A DNA stretch of 64,000 nt from Xylophilus ampelinus (GTDB taxonomy: Bacteria > Pseudomonadota > Gammaproteobacteria > Burkholderiales > Burkholderiaceae_C). Below the pieces are notes generated by a model that was not told the DNA's origin, did no database searches, and saw only the letters and a list, made by a program, of their open reading frames with translations. The first letter of the stretch is position 1. Every line of letters begins with the position of its first letter. Shown here piece by piece: positions 16,935 through 25,949 of the stretch. Where the stretch lies: the NCBI RefSeq assembly GCF_901875635.1, contig NZ_CABFMN010000106.1, positions 89,933 through 153,932 of the forward strand, in the 5' to 3' direction. The position numbers and the translations under genes are program-made.

Positions 16935-19463
16935 TCAGCCCAGCCAGGCCGGCACGCCGCGCACCGTGGCCTCGCTGAGCAGGCCCTGCGCGGTGGCGAT
17001 GTGCCAGAGCAGCGCCACGTTGTCGAGCGTGGCCCGTGCGCGCGGGCCGAGGTGGCCCGAGGCCGAACGCGCCACCAGGTAGACGCCCACGACGCCCAGC
17101 ACCGCCAGGTGGAAGCCCTGGTAGGCCAGCAGCACGCCCACCGCCGCGCTCCAGCCGTCGGCCGTCGGCCGCAGTCCCACCGCAGAGTGCCCGGCCAGGG
17201 CCGATGCGAAGGCGCCGGCCACACACAGCAACGCCAGCACGGTGCGCAGCCGCAGCCCGTGTTGGGCACGGGCTCCCTCGCCGAGCCGCGCGCGCGTGCT
17301 CCAGGTCATGAGCAGCGAACCGGCGAGCAGCAGCGCCGCGTTGGCGCCCGAGGCGGCGGCCGGTGCCAGCGAGGCGCCGGGAGGCGGGCACACATCCAGC
17401 GCCATGGCCAGGTGCACGTAGGTGTACAGAAAGGAAGCGAGGACGGCGAAGTCCACCACGCCCAGCACCACCACGGCCCACCACGAGTGCGAGCCCCGGC
17501 CGGTCGCGCGGACGGGCACGGACACGCCATCGGCAATCTCGGCACGGTCGGCCGGCGCAGCGCGGTCCGAGCCCCACAGCCAGACCACCATCGACGCGAT
17601 GGCGCCGGCACCGAAGACGAAGGCCGGCACCACCCACTCCACCGTGAGCAGCAGGAAGAAGCCGGCCGTGCCGACCGCCGCCAGGAAGGGCGGCCACCCG
17701 TCGGTGGGCAGGCGCAGCAGGTGCAGCGGCCGGGCGGCGCGCACGCTGGTCACCAGCGTCTCGCGGCCGCCGAAGACGGTGCCGGGCAGCCAGTGGCGGC
17801 CGGCCTCGACCTCCTCGGCCAGCGTGGGCTTGTCCCACAGCGGCTCGGTGCTGCTCACCTGCGGGATGCTTCGCACGCCGTAGTCGCGCGGTGGCAGCCA
17901 TTCGAGCGTGCCGGCACGCCACGGGTTGCCATGATCGCGCTCGGGCCGGCGCAGCGCGCGCACCGCATCGACCAAGCACAGCAGCACGCCCAGCGCGAAG
18001 ACGAAGGCGCCGACCGTGGACAGCAGGTTCAGCAGGTTCCAGCCCAGCCCGTCGGCATAGGTGTACACGCGCCGAGGCATGCCCAGCAGGCCCGCGACGT
18101 GCATCGGGAAGAAGGCCAGGTTGAAGCCGCCGAACATCAGGCCGAAGACCCAGCGGCCCAGCCGCTCCGACAGGCGCGCGCCATTGAACACCGGCAGCCA
18201 GTAGTAGATGGCCGCGAAGACCGGGAACACCATGCCGCCGATGAGCACGTAGTGCAGGTGGGCGACGATGAAGTAGCTGTCGTGCGCCTGCCAGTCGAAG
18301 GGCAGCACCGCCACCATGACGCCGGTCAGGCCGCCCAGCACGAAGATGAAGTGGAAGCCCAGCAGGAAGAGCGTGGGCGACTGCGCGCGCACCCGCCCGC
18401 GCCAGAAGGTGGCGATCCACGCGAAGACCTGCAGCCCGCTCGGGATGGCCACCAGGAAGCTGGCCATCGACGTCAGCACCAGCGCCGTGATGCCGATGCC
18501 GGTGGCGAACATGTGGTGGATCCAAAGCAGGAAGCTCACCACGCCCACGCCCACGAGCGCCCACACGACCGCGCGCTGCCCCACCAGCGGCGTGCCGGCC
18601 ATCGTCGGCACCATCATCGAGACCATGCCCGCGGCCGGCAGGAAGATGATGTAGACCTCGGGGTGCCCGAAGAACCAGAACAGGTGCTGCCACAGCACCG
18701 GGTCGCCGCCGCGCTGCGGCAGGAAGAAGGGCCAGTCGAAAGCCCGCTCCAGCTCCAGCAGCGTGGTGGCGGCGATCACCGCCGGGAAGGCGAAGACGAT
18801 CATCACCGCGCTCACCAGCACCGCCCAGGCGAACACCGGCATGCGGCCCAGCGTCATGCCCGGCGCGCGGGTGAAAAGGATGCCGATGATCAGCTCGATC
18901 GCACCGGCGATGGCCGAGATCTCGATGAAGCCGATGCCCAGCAGCCAGAAGTCGGCGCCGACGCCGGGCGAGTACTGCTTGCTGGTGAGCGGCGGGTACA
19001 TGAACCAGCCGCCGTCGGGCGAGGCGCCGAAGAACACGGTGCAGAAGAAGGCAAGCCCGCCGATCGCGTAGGCCCAGAAGGCGTAGGCCGACAGCCGCGG
19101 GAACGGCAGGTCGCGCGCGCCCAGCATGCCCGGCAGCAGGTAGACCGCGATCGCCTCCACGATGGGCACCGCGAACAGGAACATCATCACCGTGCCGTGC
19201 ATGGTGAAGAGCTGGTTGTAGGTGGCGGCGCCCACCAGGTCGTTGCCCGGCACGGCCAGCTGCGCGCGCATCAGCAGCGCCAGGATGCCGCCCAGCACGA
19301 AGAACACCATCGCGGCCACGATGTAGTAGGCGCCGATGTGCGTGTTGTTGACGGCCGTGAAGCGCAGCCAGCCGCGCGGCCCTTTCCAGGCGCGCTCCAG
19401 CGCCTCGCGCTCGCCGGGCGGGCGCGGCAGCGTGCTGGGGAAACGCCCGCCTTCTTCTGGCAT
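16935..19463 (-). CDS. ctaD: cytochrome c oxidase subunit I fused to subunit III (caa3 type)
   Basis: This 842-residue fused subunit holds a subunit I domain (about residues 1-560) and a subunit III-like membrane domain (about 600-842). Subunit I landmarks are NQLFTMHGTVMMF near the heme a ligand, WFFGHPEVYIIFLP (CuB His, proton-pumping Glu and cross-linked Tyr, so A-type), and VAHLHYVLIGG with the heme ligands. The C-terminal part has SFLYTYVHLAM. The start MPEEGG at 19463 overlaps the coxB stop (TGATG). An upstream in-frame ATG at 19484 would add 7 residues. It is the terminal oxidase core, taking electrons from cytochrome c and reducing oxygen. Confidence 0.9.
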   Translation of the reverse strand: MPEEGGRFPSTLPRPPGEREALERAWKGPRGWLRFTAVNNTHIGAYYIVAAMVFFVLGGILALLMRAQLAVPGNDLVGAATYNQLFTMHGTVMMFLFAVPIVEAIAVYLLPGMLGARDLPFPRLSAYAFWAYAIGGLAFFCTVFFGASPDGGWFMYPPLTSKQYSPGVGADFWLLGIGFIEISAIAGAIELIIGILFTRAPGMTLGRMPVFAWAVLVSAVMIVFAFPAVIAATTLLELERAFDWPFFLPQRGGDPVLWQHLFWFFGHPEVYIIFLPAAGMVSMMVPTMAGTPLVGQRAVVWALVGVGVVSFLLWIHHMFATGIGITALVLTSMASFLVAIPSGLQVFAWIATFWRGRVRAQSPTLFLLGFHFIFVLGGLTGVMVAVLPFDWQAHDSYFIVAHLHYVLIGGMVFPVFAAIYYWLPVFNGARLSERLGRWVFGLMFGGFNLAFFPMHVAGLLGMPRRVYTYADGLGWNLLNLLSTVGAFVFALGVLLCLVDAVRALRRPERDHGNPWRAGTLEWLPPRDYGVRSIPQVSSTEPLWDKPTLAEEVEAGRHWLPGTVFGGRETLVTSVRAARPLHLLRLPTDGWPPFLAAVGTAGFFLLLTVEWVVPAFVFGAGAIASMVVWLWGSDRAAPADRAEIADGVSVPVRATGRGSHSWWAVVVLGVVDFAVLASFLYTYVHLAMALDVCPPPGASLAPAAASGANAALLLAGSLLMTWSTRARLGEGARAQHGLRLRTVLALLCVAGAFASALAGHSAVGLRPTADGWSAAVGVLLAYQGFHLAVLGVVGVYLVARSASGHLGPRARATLDNVALLWHIATAQGLLSEATVRGVPAWLG

Positions 19464-20425
19464 CACTTCAATCCGCTCAGCCATGCGGCGATGTCCTCGA
19501 TGGCCGCGGGCGGCAGCCGGTGCTCGCCGGCCGGCATGCGCGCGCCCGGCTTGAGCTGCTGCGTGTGGGCCACCCACTCGCGCATCGTCTCGGGCGTGTT
19601 GGGCACAGTGGCAGCGCCCAGCGACAGCCGGCCGCCCACGTGCGTGAGGTCGGGGCCGCGGCGCACGTCGCGCCCGTCCGGGTCCGGCGAGGTCACGCCG
19701 CGCACGGCGTGGCAGGCGTCGCAGCGATGGGCCAGGAAGGCTTCGCGGCCGGCCTGCACGCTGCGCTCCGCGTGCGGCGCCACGGGTCGTGCCTGCGCAT
19801 CGGCCCAGGCCTCGAAGTCGGCCGGCGCCAACGCCACCACGTCGAGCGCCATGCGCGCATGCTGCTCGCCGCAGTATTCGGCGCACTGCCCGCGCCAGCG
19901 GCCCGGCGCGTCGGCCTGCAGCAGCAGGTGCTGCATGCGGCCGGGCACCATGTCCATCTTGCCGCCGAGCGCCGGCACCCAGAAGCTGTGGATCACGTCC
20001 TCACTGGCGAGTGCGAAGTACACCGGCCGCCCGGCCGGCAGCCGGATTTCGTTGGCCGTCGCGAAGCGGCGCCCGGTGCTCGGGTCGTCGTAGCGCACCT
20101 CCCACCACCACATGCGGCCGGTGACCGCGACGACCAGCGCGTCCGCCGGCGGCACCGGCCGCCAGGCGGGGCGGTGCCGCTCGCCGTAGACGAAGAGCGC
20201 CGACAGCACGGCGACCGGGAACGCGATGCCGCCGCCCAGCAGCCACCAGCGCGCCCACACCGGGCGCGGCCCACCGCGCAGCGACATCGCCAGCAGCAGC
20301 ATCACGCCGCCGAAGATGAGCACGGCGCCGACGGTCAGCACCGTGGTCACTTCCAGCAGCGTGTCGGCCACCGGGCCGGCGACGTGCAGCGCCGACTGCG
20401 CCGGCTGGGCGGCAGGAGCACTCAT
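19463..20425 (-). CDS. coxB: cytochrome c oxidase subunit II with C-terminal cytochrome c domain
   Basis: This 320-residue subunit has two N-terminal membrane helices and a periplasmic cupredoxin domain with the CuA motif QCAEYCGEQHARM near residue 210. A C-terminal cytochrome c domain with CDACH near residue 247 follows. This fusion defines caa3-type oxidases. The WWWEVRY block before the cupredoxin is typical. Start and stop overlap the neighbouring genes by a few bases on both sides, so the three minus-strand genes are coupled. Confidence 0.9.
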   Translation of the reverse strand: MSAPAAQPAQSALHVAGPVADTLLEVTTVLTVGAVLIFGGVMLLLAMSLRGGPRPVWARWWLLGGGIAFPVAVLSALFVYGERHRPAWRPVPPADALVVAVTGRMWWWEVRYDDPSTGRRFATANEIRLPAGRPVYFALASEDVIHSFWVPALGGKMDMVPGRMQHLLLQADAPGRWRGQCAEYCGEQHARMALDVVALAPADFEAWADAQARPVAPHAERSVQAGREAFLAHRCDACHAVRGVTSPDPDGRDVRRGPDLTHVGGRLSLGAATVPNTPETMREWVAHTQQLKPGARMPAGEHRLPPAAIEDIAAWLSGLK

Positions 20426-20832
20426 TCCAGCGCGTGCAGGTAAGCCGCCATCGCCAGCGCATCGTCGGCCGAAGCACCCATGGACGGCATGGTGGTCGTG
20501 GGCACCAGCGCGTGCGGATCGGCAATCCATGCGGCGAGAAGCGGCAGCTCGTTGGGCAGCCGGCCGGCGATGTAGCTGCGCTGCCCGAAGCCGTCCAGCG
20601 CACCCGCCTGCCGTCCGCGTGCGTCGGCCACGCCGGGAATGGCGTGGCAACTGCCGCACTGGTACTGCGCCAGCAGCACGCGGCCTCGTTCGATCCGCTC
20701 GGCGGTGGCAGCCTCCCCCACGGCACCCTGTTTGCCGCCATTGCAACCGCCCAGGACGAGCAGCATCACGAGTACCCCCGCGCCGCGCCAAGGGACCCGA
20801 AGACGCGGACCGGCGAGAGGCGTCGAGAACAT
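20422..20832 (-). CDS. cytochrome c lipoprotein of the oxidase operon
   Basis: This 136-residue protein has a lipoprotein leader (MLLVLGGC lipobox, then NGG) and one heme motif CGSCHAIPG near residue 60. MPSMG supplies a likely distal Met. It overlaps coxB by ATGA and is the first gene of the oxidase operon. It probably tethers a cytochrome to the membrane to feed the caa3 oxidase. The N-terminal MFSTPLAG start at 20832 follows the last upstream stop region at a sensible place. Confidence 0.85.
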   Translation of the reverse strand: MFSTPLAGPRLRVPWRGAGVLVMLLVLGGCNGGKQGAVGEAATAERIERGRVLLAQYQCGSCHAIPGVADARGRQAGALDGFGQRSYIAGRLPNELPLLAAWIADPHALVPTTTMPSMGASADDALAMAAYLHALE

Positions 20833-20895
20833 GGCCCATTGTTGCGGGCCTGCAGCGGCGTCGGCCGACACGATCGCAACGCCTCGCGTCGGACA

Positions 20896-21780
20896 ATGCC
20901 TCGACCGATGGGCACGCTCAAGACCGCCACGATCACCCTCGCCGTCGCGGTGGCGCTCGGCGCGGCCGCGGGCGCGGTGGTGGTGCAGGCCGGGCTCTAC
21001 GACGTCGCGGCGACGAAGCAGCACTTCCAGTCTGTCTACTCGCTGCTTGAGCACGCGATGCATCGCTCGGTGCGGCTGCGGGCACGCGACATCGAGGGCC
21101 CCGCCATGCACGACGCCGACCGCATCGCACGCGGCGCGGCCTGCTACCAGCAGAAATGCGTGCAGTGCCACGGCGGGCCCGGGGTGGCGCAGGGCGAGAT
21201 CGGCCGCAGCATGCAGCCCCTGCCCGGCCCCCTGGTCGATGCGCGCCAGCGCTGGCAGCCCCGGGAGCTGTACTGGATCACGCGCCACGGCATCAAGATG
21301 AGCGGCATGCCGGCCTGGGAGCATCGCCTGTCGGATGCGGACTTGTGGGCGGTGGTGGCTTTCGTCCACGCGCTGCCCACACTCACGCCCGAGCGCTACG
21401 CCGCGATGACGGGCGGCCGATGGCGCGTCACGTCGGAAGACGGCCAGCCCGACGCGGCACCGACCGCCTGCGGCCCTGCTGCCGACGCACCGCTGCGGGT
21501 GGCCGACGCGGCGCGGGGGCAGCGCGCGCTGACGCAGTACGCCTGCAATGCCTGCCACACCATCCCCGGCGTGACGGGCTCGCAGGTGCAGGTCGGCCCG
21601 CCGCTGGACGGCATGGGCCGCCGCACGCGCATCGCCGGCGTGCTCGACCACACGCCGGAAGGCATGGTGCGCTGGCTGCGCGAGACCCAGGCCGTGAAGC
21701 CGGGCACCGCCATGCCGCAGATGGGCGTGACCGAACAGGACGCGCGCGACATCGCGGCGTACCTGCAGACGCTGCGCTGA
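20896..21780 (+). CDS. membrane-anchored diheme c-type cytochrome
   Basis: This is a 294-residue protein from ATG 20896. A second ATG at 20908 gives 290 residues. An N-terminal hydrophobic anchor (ATITLAVAVALGAAAGAVVVQ) is followed by two cytochrome domains with CVQCHGGPG near residue 89 and CNACHTIPG near 217. Met-rich ends MSGMPAW and AMPQMG offer distal ligands. It is divergent from the oxidase operon across 63 bases and is likely co-regulated with it as an electron donor. Family relatives occur beside alternative oxidases and alcohol dehydrogenases. Confidence 0.82.
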   Translation: MPRPMGTLKTATITLAVAVALGAAAGAVVVQAGLYDVAATKQHFQSVYSLLEHAMHRSVRLRARDIEGPAMHDADRIARGAACYQQKCVQCHGGPGVAQGEIGRSMQPLPGPLVDARQRWQPRELYWITRHGIKMSGMPAWEHRLSDADLWAVVAFVHALPTLTPERYAAMTGGRWRVTSEDGQPDAAPTACGPAADAPLRVADAARGQRALTQYACNACHTIPGVTGSQVQVGPPLDGMGRRTRIAGVLDHTPEGMVRWLRETQAVKPGTAMPQMGVTEQDARDIAAYLQTLR

Positions 21781-21792
21781 ACGCGGCCGCCT

Positions 21793-22701
21793 TCAGGCGG
21801 ATCGCGGCAGCAGCGCCGGCACCAGCGGGCGCTTCAGCCGGTCGCGCCACCATTGCAGCGCCTTGCCCTCGGAACCGGTCTTCCAGGCGAGCCAGAAGGA
21901 TTCGGGCGCACGCTCCTCTTCGGTCTTCAGCGCCACCAGGCTGCCGCGCGCGAGGTCGGCCTCGATGCAGGCGCGCGGCAGGAAGCCGTGGCCCAGGCCG
22001 CTGCGCTGGCAGGCGATCTTGGCGGCCATGGTGGGCACGGTGATGCGCGGCTGGCCCGCCAGCAGGCCCACGGTGCGCTCCGACAAGGCGCGCGCGGTGT
22101 CGCCGACCACGATCGCGTTGTGTTCCATGAGGTCGCTGCGGCGCAGTGCGCGACGCACGCGCGCCAGCGGGTGGGCCGGCGCGACGCAGAACACGAACTC
22201 CAGCGTGCCGGCCATGAAGACCTGGTAGCCGCCGCCGACCGGCCCCTCGCCCGCGGCGATGACGATGTCCGCGCGCCCGTCGCGCAGCGCCTCCCAGGTG
22301 CCCGTGAGCGCCTCGCAGCCGATGCGCAGGCGTGTGCCGCAGCGCAGCGCCTCGAAGGCTGCGATGTCGTCCATCAGCGCATCGGTGGGTACGAGCGAGT
22401 CGTGCACCAGCCGCAGTTCGGCCTCGTAGCCGGTCGCGACCTGGCGCATGCGCGATTCCAGCGCGCCGGCCGCGGTGAGCAGCCAGCGCCCCTCGTCCAG
22501 CATCTCGCGCCCCGCCGCGGTCAGCGACACGCGCGGACCATGGCGCTCGAACAGTCGCAGGCCCAGTTGCTCCTCGAGCTTGGCCACGGCGTAGGAGACG
22601 GTCGAGGGCACCCGGTTCAGCCGCGCCGCCGCGGCCGCGAAGGAGCCGTGCAGGGCGATGGCATCGACCAGTTCGATGGCGTCGAGGGTCAGCTTGAGCA
22701 T
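21793..22701 (-). CDS. LysR family transcriptional regulator
   Basis: This 302-residue regulator has an N-terminal helix-turn-helix (LHGSFAAAAARLNRVPSTVSYAVAKLEEQLG, cited only as its landmarks SFAAAAARL and PSTVSYAVAKLE). An effector domain with RRALRRSDLMEHNAIVV follows. It is divergent from the YcaC-like hydrolase gene. A palindrome lies 21 bases upstream of its start and fits autoregulation. The effector is unknown. Confidence 0.9.
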   Translation of the reverse strand: MLKLTLDAIELVDAIALHGSFAAAAARLNRVPSTVSYAVAKLEEQLGLRLFERHGPRVSLTAAGREMLDEGRWLLTAAGALESRMRQVATGYEAELRLVHDSLVPTDALMDDIAAFEALRCGTRLRIGCEALTGTWEALRDGRADIVIAAGEGPVGGGYQVFMAGTLEFVFCVAPAHPLARVRRALRRSDLMEHNAIVVGDTARALSERTVGLLAGQPRITVPTMAAKIACQRSGLGHGFLPRACIEADLARGSLVALKTEEERAPESFWLAWKTGSEGKALQWWRDRLKRPLVPALLPRSA

Positions 22702-22721
22702 GTGCGATTGCCTGTTTTTTG

Positions 22722-22742
22722 ATCATCGACATTTTCGATGAT
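22722..22742. promoter_or_regulatory. LysR-type operator candidate
   Basis: There is a perfect 8-base inverted repeat, ATCATCGA and TCGATGAT, separated by CATTT, in the AT-rich start of the 305-base gap between lysR and the hydrolase. It contains T-N11-A pairs as LysR recognition sites do. The position just upstream of lysR suggests autoregulation and control of the divergent operon. Confidence 0.6.
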
Positions 22743-22879
22743 AAGCCCGCGAACAATTCGTTCATCGGTATTGAATGGCAGGCGAAGATTCGTCCCGATT
22801 AATCGCACTCAAGAGCGAAACGCGCCGATCCGACCGCCTGAAAGCGATTGTGAATGAATTCGATGAATCGCAGGATCAC

Positions 22880-22918
22880 TTGCACATCGCTGCCGCTGGA
22901 GCGGCGGCAAATGTGCAA
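22880..22918 (+). other. strong stem-loop in the hydrolase leader
   Basis: The outer arms TTGCACAT (22880-22887) and ATGTGCAA (22911-22918) enclose inner arms GCTGCCGC and GCGGCGGC (one wobble) around a TGGA loop. It lies 88 bases upstream of the hydrolase ATG, so it could be in the transcript leader. No U-run follows, so it is not a simple terminator. The remaining gap up to 23006 shows only the AAGGAG ribosome-binding site. Confidence 0.5.
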
Positions 22919-23006
22919 AGCGGTCCACCAATCGACAAGACAACCCGCCCTGCTCTTTCGCAGCATCCACGGCCACCGCCATCAGCCCCAAGCAAGGAGT
23001 CCTTCC

Positions 23007-23660
23007 ATGTCCATCCAGGCCACCCCCGTCCCCGGCGCCACCCTGCTCAAGCCGCAGGACCACACGCTCGTCATGATCGACTTCCAGTCGCAGATGGCCT
23101 TCGCGACCAAGTCGATCGACGCCACCCTGCTGCGCAACAACGCGGCGCTGGTCGCCCAGGCGGCGGCGGGCTTCGGCGTGTCGACCATCCTCACGACCGT
23201 GGCCGAGAAGAGCTTCTCGGGCCCCATGTTCAGCGAGATCACCGAGGCCTTTCCCGGCCAGGCGATGCTCGACCGCACGTCGATGAACACCTGGGAGGAC
23301 GCCCCCGTCATCGCCCGCATCAACGAGATCGGCAAGCCGCGCATCGTGCTCGCGGGCCTGTGGACGGGCGTGTGCATCGTCGGCCCCGCCCTGTCGGCGA
23401 TCGACCAGGGCTTCGAGGTGTACGTGATCGCCGACGCCTGCGGCGACATCTCCACCGAAGCACATGACCGCGCCATGGACCGGATGGTGCAGGCCGGCGC
23501 GCGGCCGATGACCTCGCTGCAGTACCTGCTCGAGTTGCAGCGCGACTGGGCGCGCGCCGAGACCTACGAGCTCACCACCGGCATCGCGCGCCGCTGGGGT
23601 GGCGCCTACGGCCTGGGCGTGACCTACGCCAAGTCGATGTTCAACGCCCACGAAGGCTGA
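23007..23660 (+). CDS. isochorismatase-like hydrolase (YcaC type)
   Basis: This 217-residue cysteine hydrolase of the isochorismatase superfamily has a catalytic Asp in LVMIDFQSQM, Lys in TVAEKSFSG and Cys in LWTGVCIVGPAL. EKSFSGPMF and the terminal YGLGVTYAKSMF are YcaC-like. AAGGAG stands at 22994-22999, at good distance from the ATG at 23007. It is the first gene of an operon with XapX, an amidohydrolase, DoxX and an MFS transporter under the divergent LysR. The substrate is probably an amide or N-carbamoyl compound and is not known. Confidence 0.87.
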   Translation: MSIQATPVPGATLLKPQDHTLVMIDFQSQMAFATKSIDATLLRNNAALVAQAAAGFGVSTILTTVAEKSFSGPMFSEITEAFPGQAMLDRTSMNTWEDAPVIARINEIGKPRIVLAGLWTGVCIVGPALSAIDQGFEVYVIADACGDISTEAHDRAMDRMVQAGARPMTSLQYLLELQRDWARAETYELTTGIARRWGGAYGLGVTYAKSMFNAHEG

Positions 23661-23676
23661 AGCGGGCACGGCACCC

Positions 23677-23961
23677 ATGAAGCCCTACGTCCTGGCACTC
23701 GCGCTCGGCCTGCTGGTCGGCGTGATCTACGGCCTGTTCCAGGTGCGCTCGCCGGCACCGCCGGTGATCGCGCTGGTCGGGCTGCTCGGCATCCTGGCCG
23801 GCGAGCAGATCCCGCCCCTGCTGAAGCAATGGTTCCGGCCCGAGGCGCACGCCACCTCGTGGCTGCACGAGCAGGTCAAGCCCCATGTCTTCGGCGAGTT
23901 GCCGCAGTGCGCGAAGAAGCCTTCCGCCCGTGCGGGCGCCGCGCCGGGGCAGGACGCATGA
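23677..23961 (+). CDS. XapX domain protein (DUF1427)
   Basis: This 94-residue protein has two membrane segments (VLALALGLLVGVIYGLFQVRSP, cited by landmarks LLVGVIYG and VRSPAPP, and ALVGLLGILAGEQ). The pattern G-x-V-Y-x-x-F-x-V-R-S-P-A-P-P is the XapX signature. A soluble tail of about 45 residues follows. It starts 16 bases after the hydrolase and overlaps the amidohydrolase by ATGA. The family repeatedly sits beside YcaC-like hydrolases and YtcJ-like amidohydrolases, but its function is unknown. Confidence 0.85.
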   Translation: MKPYVLALALGLLVGVIYGLFQVRSPAPPVIALVGLLGILAGEQIPPLLKQWFRPEAHATSWLHEQVKPHVFGELPQCAKKPSARAGAAPGQDA

Positions 23962-25949
23962 ACACCGAGATCGACGACGGCCGCCGCCGCCTGGTCCTCG
24001 GCGCCCTGGGCGCCGCGGCTGGCGGCGCCACGGCCCAGACCCAACCCACCCGGAGCACTCCCATGGCCGACGCCGCCACTCCCGAATTGATCCTGCACAA
24101 CGGCCGGTTCACCACGCTGGACCGCAGCAATCCCCTGGCGACTGCCGTCGCGATTGCCGATGGTCGCTTCCTGAAGGTGGGCCGCAGCGAGGACGTCCTG
24201 CCGCTGGCCGGCGCGCGCACCCGCGTGGTCGACCTGCAGGGCCGCAGCGTGCTGCCGGGCCTGATCGACAACCACCTGCACATCATCCGCGGCGGGCTGA
24301 ACTTCAACCTCGAGCTGCGCTGGGACGGCGTGCGCAGCCTGGCCGATGCGATGGCCATGCTGCGCCGGCAGGTGGCGATCACGCCCGCGCCGCAGTGGGT
24401 GCGGGTGGTAGGCGGCTTCACCGAACACCAGTTCGTGGAAAAGCGCCTGCCCACGATCGAGGAACTCAACGCCGTCGCACCCGACACGCCCGTCTTCATC
24501 CTGCACCTGTACGACCGCGCCCTGCTCAACGGTGCAGCGCTGCGGGCCGTGGGCTACGGCAAGGACACGCCGGCCCCGCCCGGCGGCGAGATCGTGCGCG
24601 ACAGCGCCGGCAACCCCACCGGCCTGCTGCTCGCCAAGCCCAACGCAGCCATCCTCTATGCCACGCTGGCCAAGGGGCCGAAGCTACCACCCGAGTACCA
24701 GCTCAACTCCACGCGCCACTTCATGCGCGAGCTCAACCGGCTGGGCGTCACCGGCGCCATCGATGCCGGCGGCGGCTTCCAGAACTACCCGGAGGACTAC
24801 CAGGTCATCCAGCAGCTCGCGGACGCGGGCCAGCTCACCATCCGCCTGGCCTACAACCTCTTCACCCAGAAGCCCAAGCAGGAGAAGCAGGACTTCCTGA
24901 ACTGGACCGCCTCCTCGAAGTACAAGCAGGGCGACGACTACTTCCGCCACAACGGCGCGGGCGAGATGCTGGTCTTCTCGGCCGCCGACTTCGAGGACTT
25001 TCGCCAGCCTCGGCCCGACATGCCGGCCGAGATGGAGGGCGAGCTGGAAGAGGTCGTGCGGGTGCTGGTGCAGAACCGCTGGCCGTGGCGCATGCACGCG
25101 ACCTACGACGAGACCATCAGCCGCTCGCTCGACGTGTTCGAGAAGGTCAACCGCGACACCCCGCTGGCGGGCCTGAACTGGTTCTTCGACCATGCGGAGA
25201 CCATCTCGGAGCGCTCCATCGACCGCATCGCCGCGCTGGGCGGCGGCGTGGCGGTGCAGCACCGCATGGCCTACCAGGGCGAGTACTTCGTCGAGCGCTA
25301 CGGCCCCGCCGCGGCCGAGGCGACGCCACCGGTCAAACGCATGCTCGACAAGGGCATCCACGTGTCGGCCGGGACCGACGCCACGCGCGTGGCCTCGTAC
25401 AACCCGTGGGTGTCGCTGTCGTGGCTGGTCACCGGCAAGACGGTGGGCGGGCTGCAGATCACGCCCGAGCGCAACCTGCTCGACCGCGACACCGCCCTGC
25501 GCATGTGGAGCGAGAAGGTGACCTGGTTCTCCAACGAGGAAGGCAAGAAGGGCCGCATCGAGGCCGGCCAGCTGGCCGACCTGATCGTGCCCGACCGCGA
25601 CTTCTTCGCCTGCCCCGAGTCCGAGATCGCCGACACCACCTCGCTGCTCACGATGGTCGGCGGCAAGGTGGTCTACGGTGTCGGCCCCTTCGCGCCGCTG
25701 GACGCCGGTGGGCCCCCGCCGGCCATGCCCGACTGGTCGCCCGTGCGCCGCTACGGCGGCTACGGCGCCTGGGGCCGCGAAGGTGCACCGCTGCAGACCA
25801 CGCTGCGCCGCGCCGCCCAGGCCTGTGCCTGCGCGACGAGCTGCAACGTGCACGGCCACGCGCATGCAAGCGCCTGGGGCAGCCGGCTGCCGGTGGCCGA
25901 TCTCAAGAGCTTCTGGGGCGCGCTGGGTTGCGCCTGCTGGGCGGTCTGA
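23958..25949 (+). CDS. amidohydrolase family 3 protein (YtcJ-like), exported
   Basis: This is a 663-residue metal-dependent hydrolase. The N-terminus is a leader-like segment (DDGRRRLVLGALGAAAGGATAQ), with two arginines ahead of a hydrophobic run, so Tat export is possible. LPGLIDNHLHI carries the first metal-binding His pair. Later blocks include GAIDAGGG, WFFDHAE and HVSAGTDATRVASYNPW. The C-terminal 60 residues contain a small Cys/His cluster (ACACATSCNVHGHAHA), which is unusual for the family. It is coupled to XapX by ATGA and to DoxX by overlap of its stop. Confidence 0.85.
   Translation: MNTEIDDGRRRLVLGALGAAAGGATAQTQPTRSTPMADAATPELILHNGRFTTLDRSNPLATAVAIADGRFLKVGRSEDVLPLAGARTRVVDLQGRSVLPGLIDNHLHIIRGGLNFNLELRWDGVRSLADAMAMLRRQVAITPAPQWVRVVGGFTEHQFVEKRLPTIEELNAVAPDTPVFILHLYDRALLNGAALRAVGYGKDTPAPPGGEIVRDSAGNPTGLLLAKPNAAILYATLAKGPKLPPEYQLNSTRHFMRELNRLGVTGAIDAGGGFQNYPEDYQVIQQLADAGQLTIRLAYNLFTQKPKQEKQDFLNWTASSKYKQGDDYFRHNGAGEMLVFSAADFEDFRQPRPDMPAEMEGELEEVVRVLVQNRWPWRMHATYDETISRSLDVFEKVNRDTPLAGLNWFFDHAETISERSIDRIAALGGGVAVQHRMAYQGEYFVERYGPAAAEATPPVKRMLDKGIHVSAGTDATRVASYNPWVSLSWLVTGKTVGGLQITPERNLLDRDTALRMWSEKVTWFSNEEGKKGRIEAGQLADLIVPDRDFFACPESEIADTTSLLTMVGGKVVYGVGPFAPLDAGGPPPAMPDWSPVRRYGGYGAWGREGAPLQTTLRRAAQACACATSCNVHGHAHASAWGSRLPVADLKSFWGALGCACWAV

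Noticed and set aside
17001..20093. A 1,030-codon open frame on the plus strand across the oxidase genes
   Set aside because: It is antisense to well-supported oxidase subunits with all metal ligands. It is rich in His/Arg/Gln repeats and has no recognisable domain. Long antisense frames are expected at this GC content.
22702..23006. A short protein-coding gene in the lysR-hydrolase gap
   Set aside because: Frames there have no ribosome-binding site and are interrupted by the palindrome and stem-loop; regulatory DNA explains the region better.
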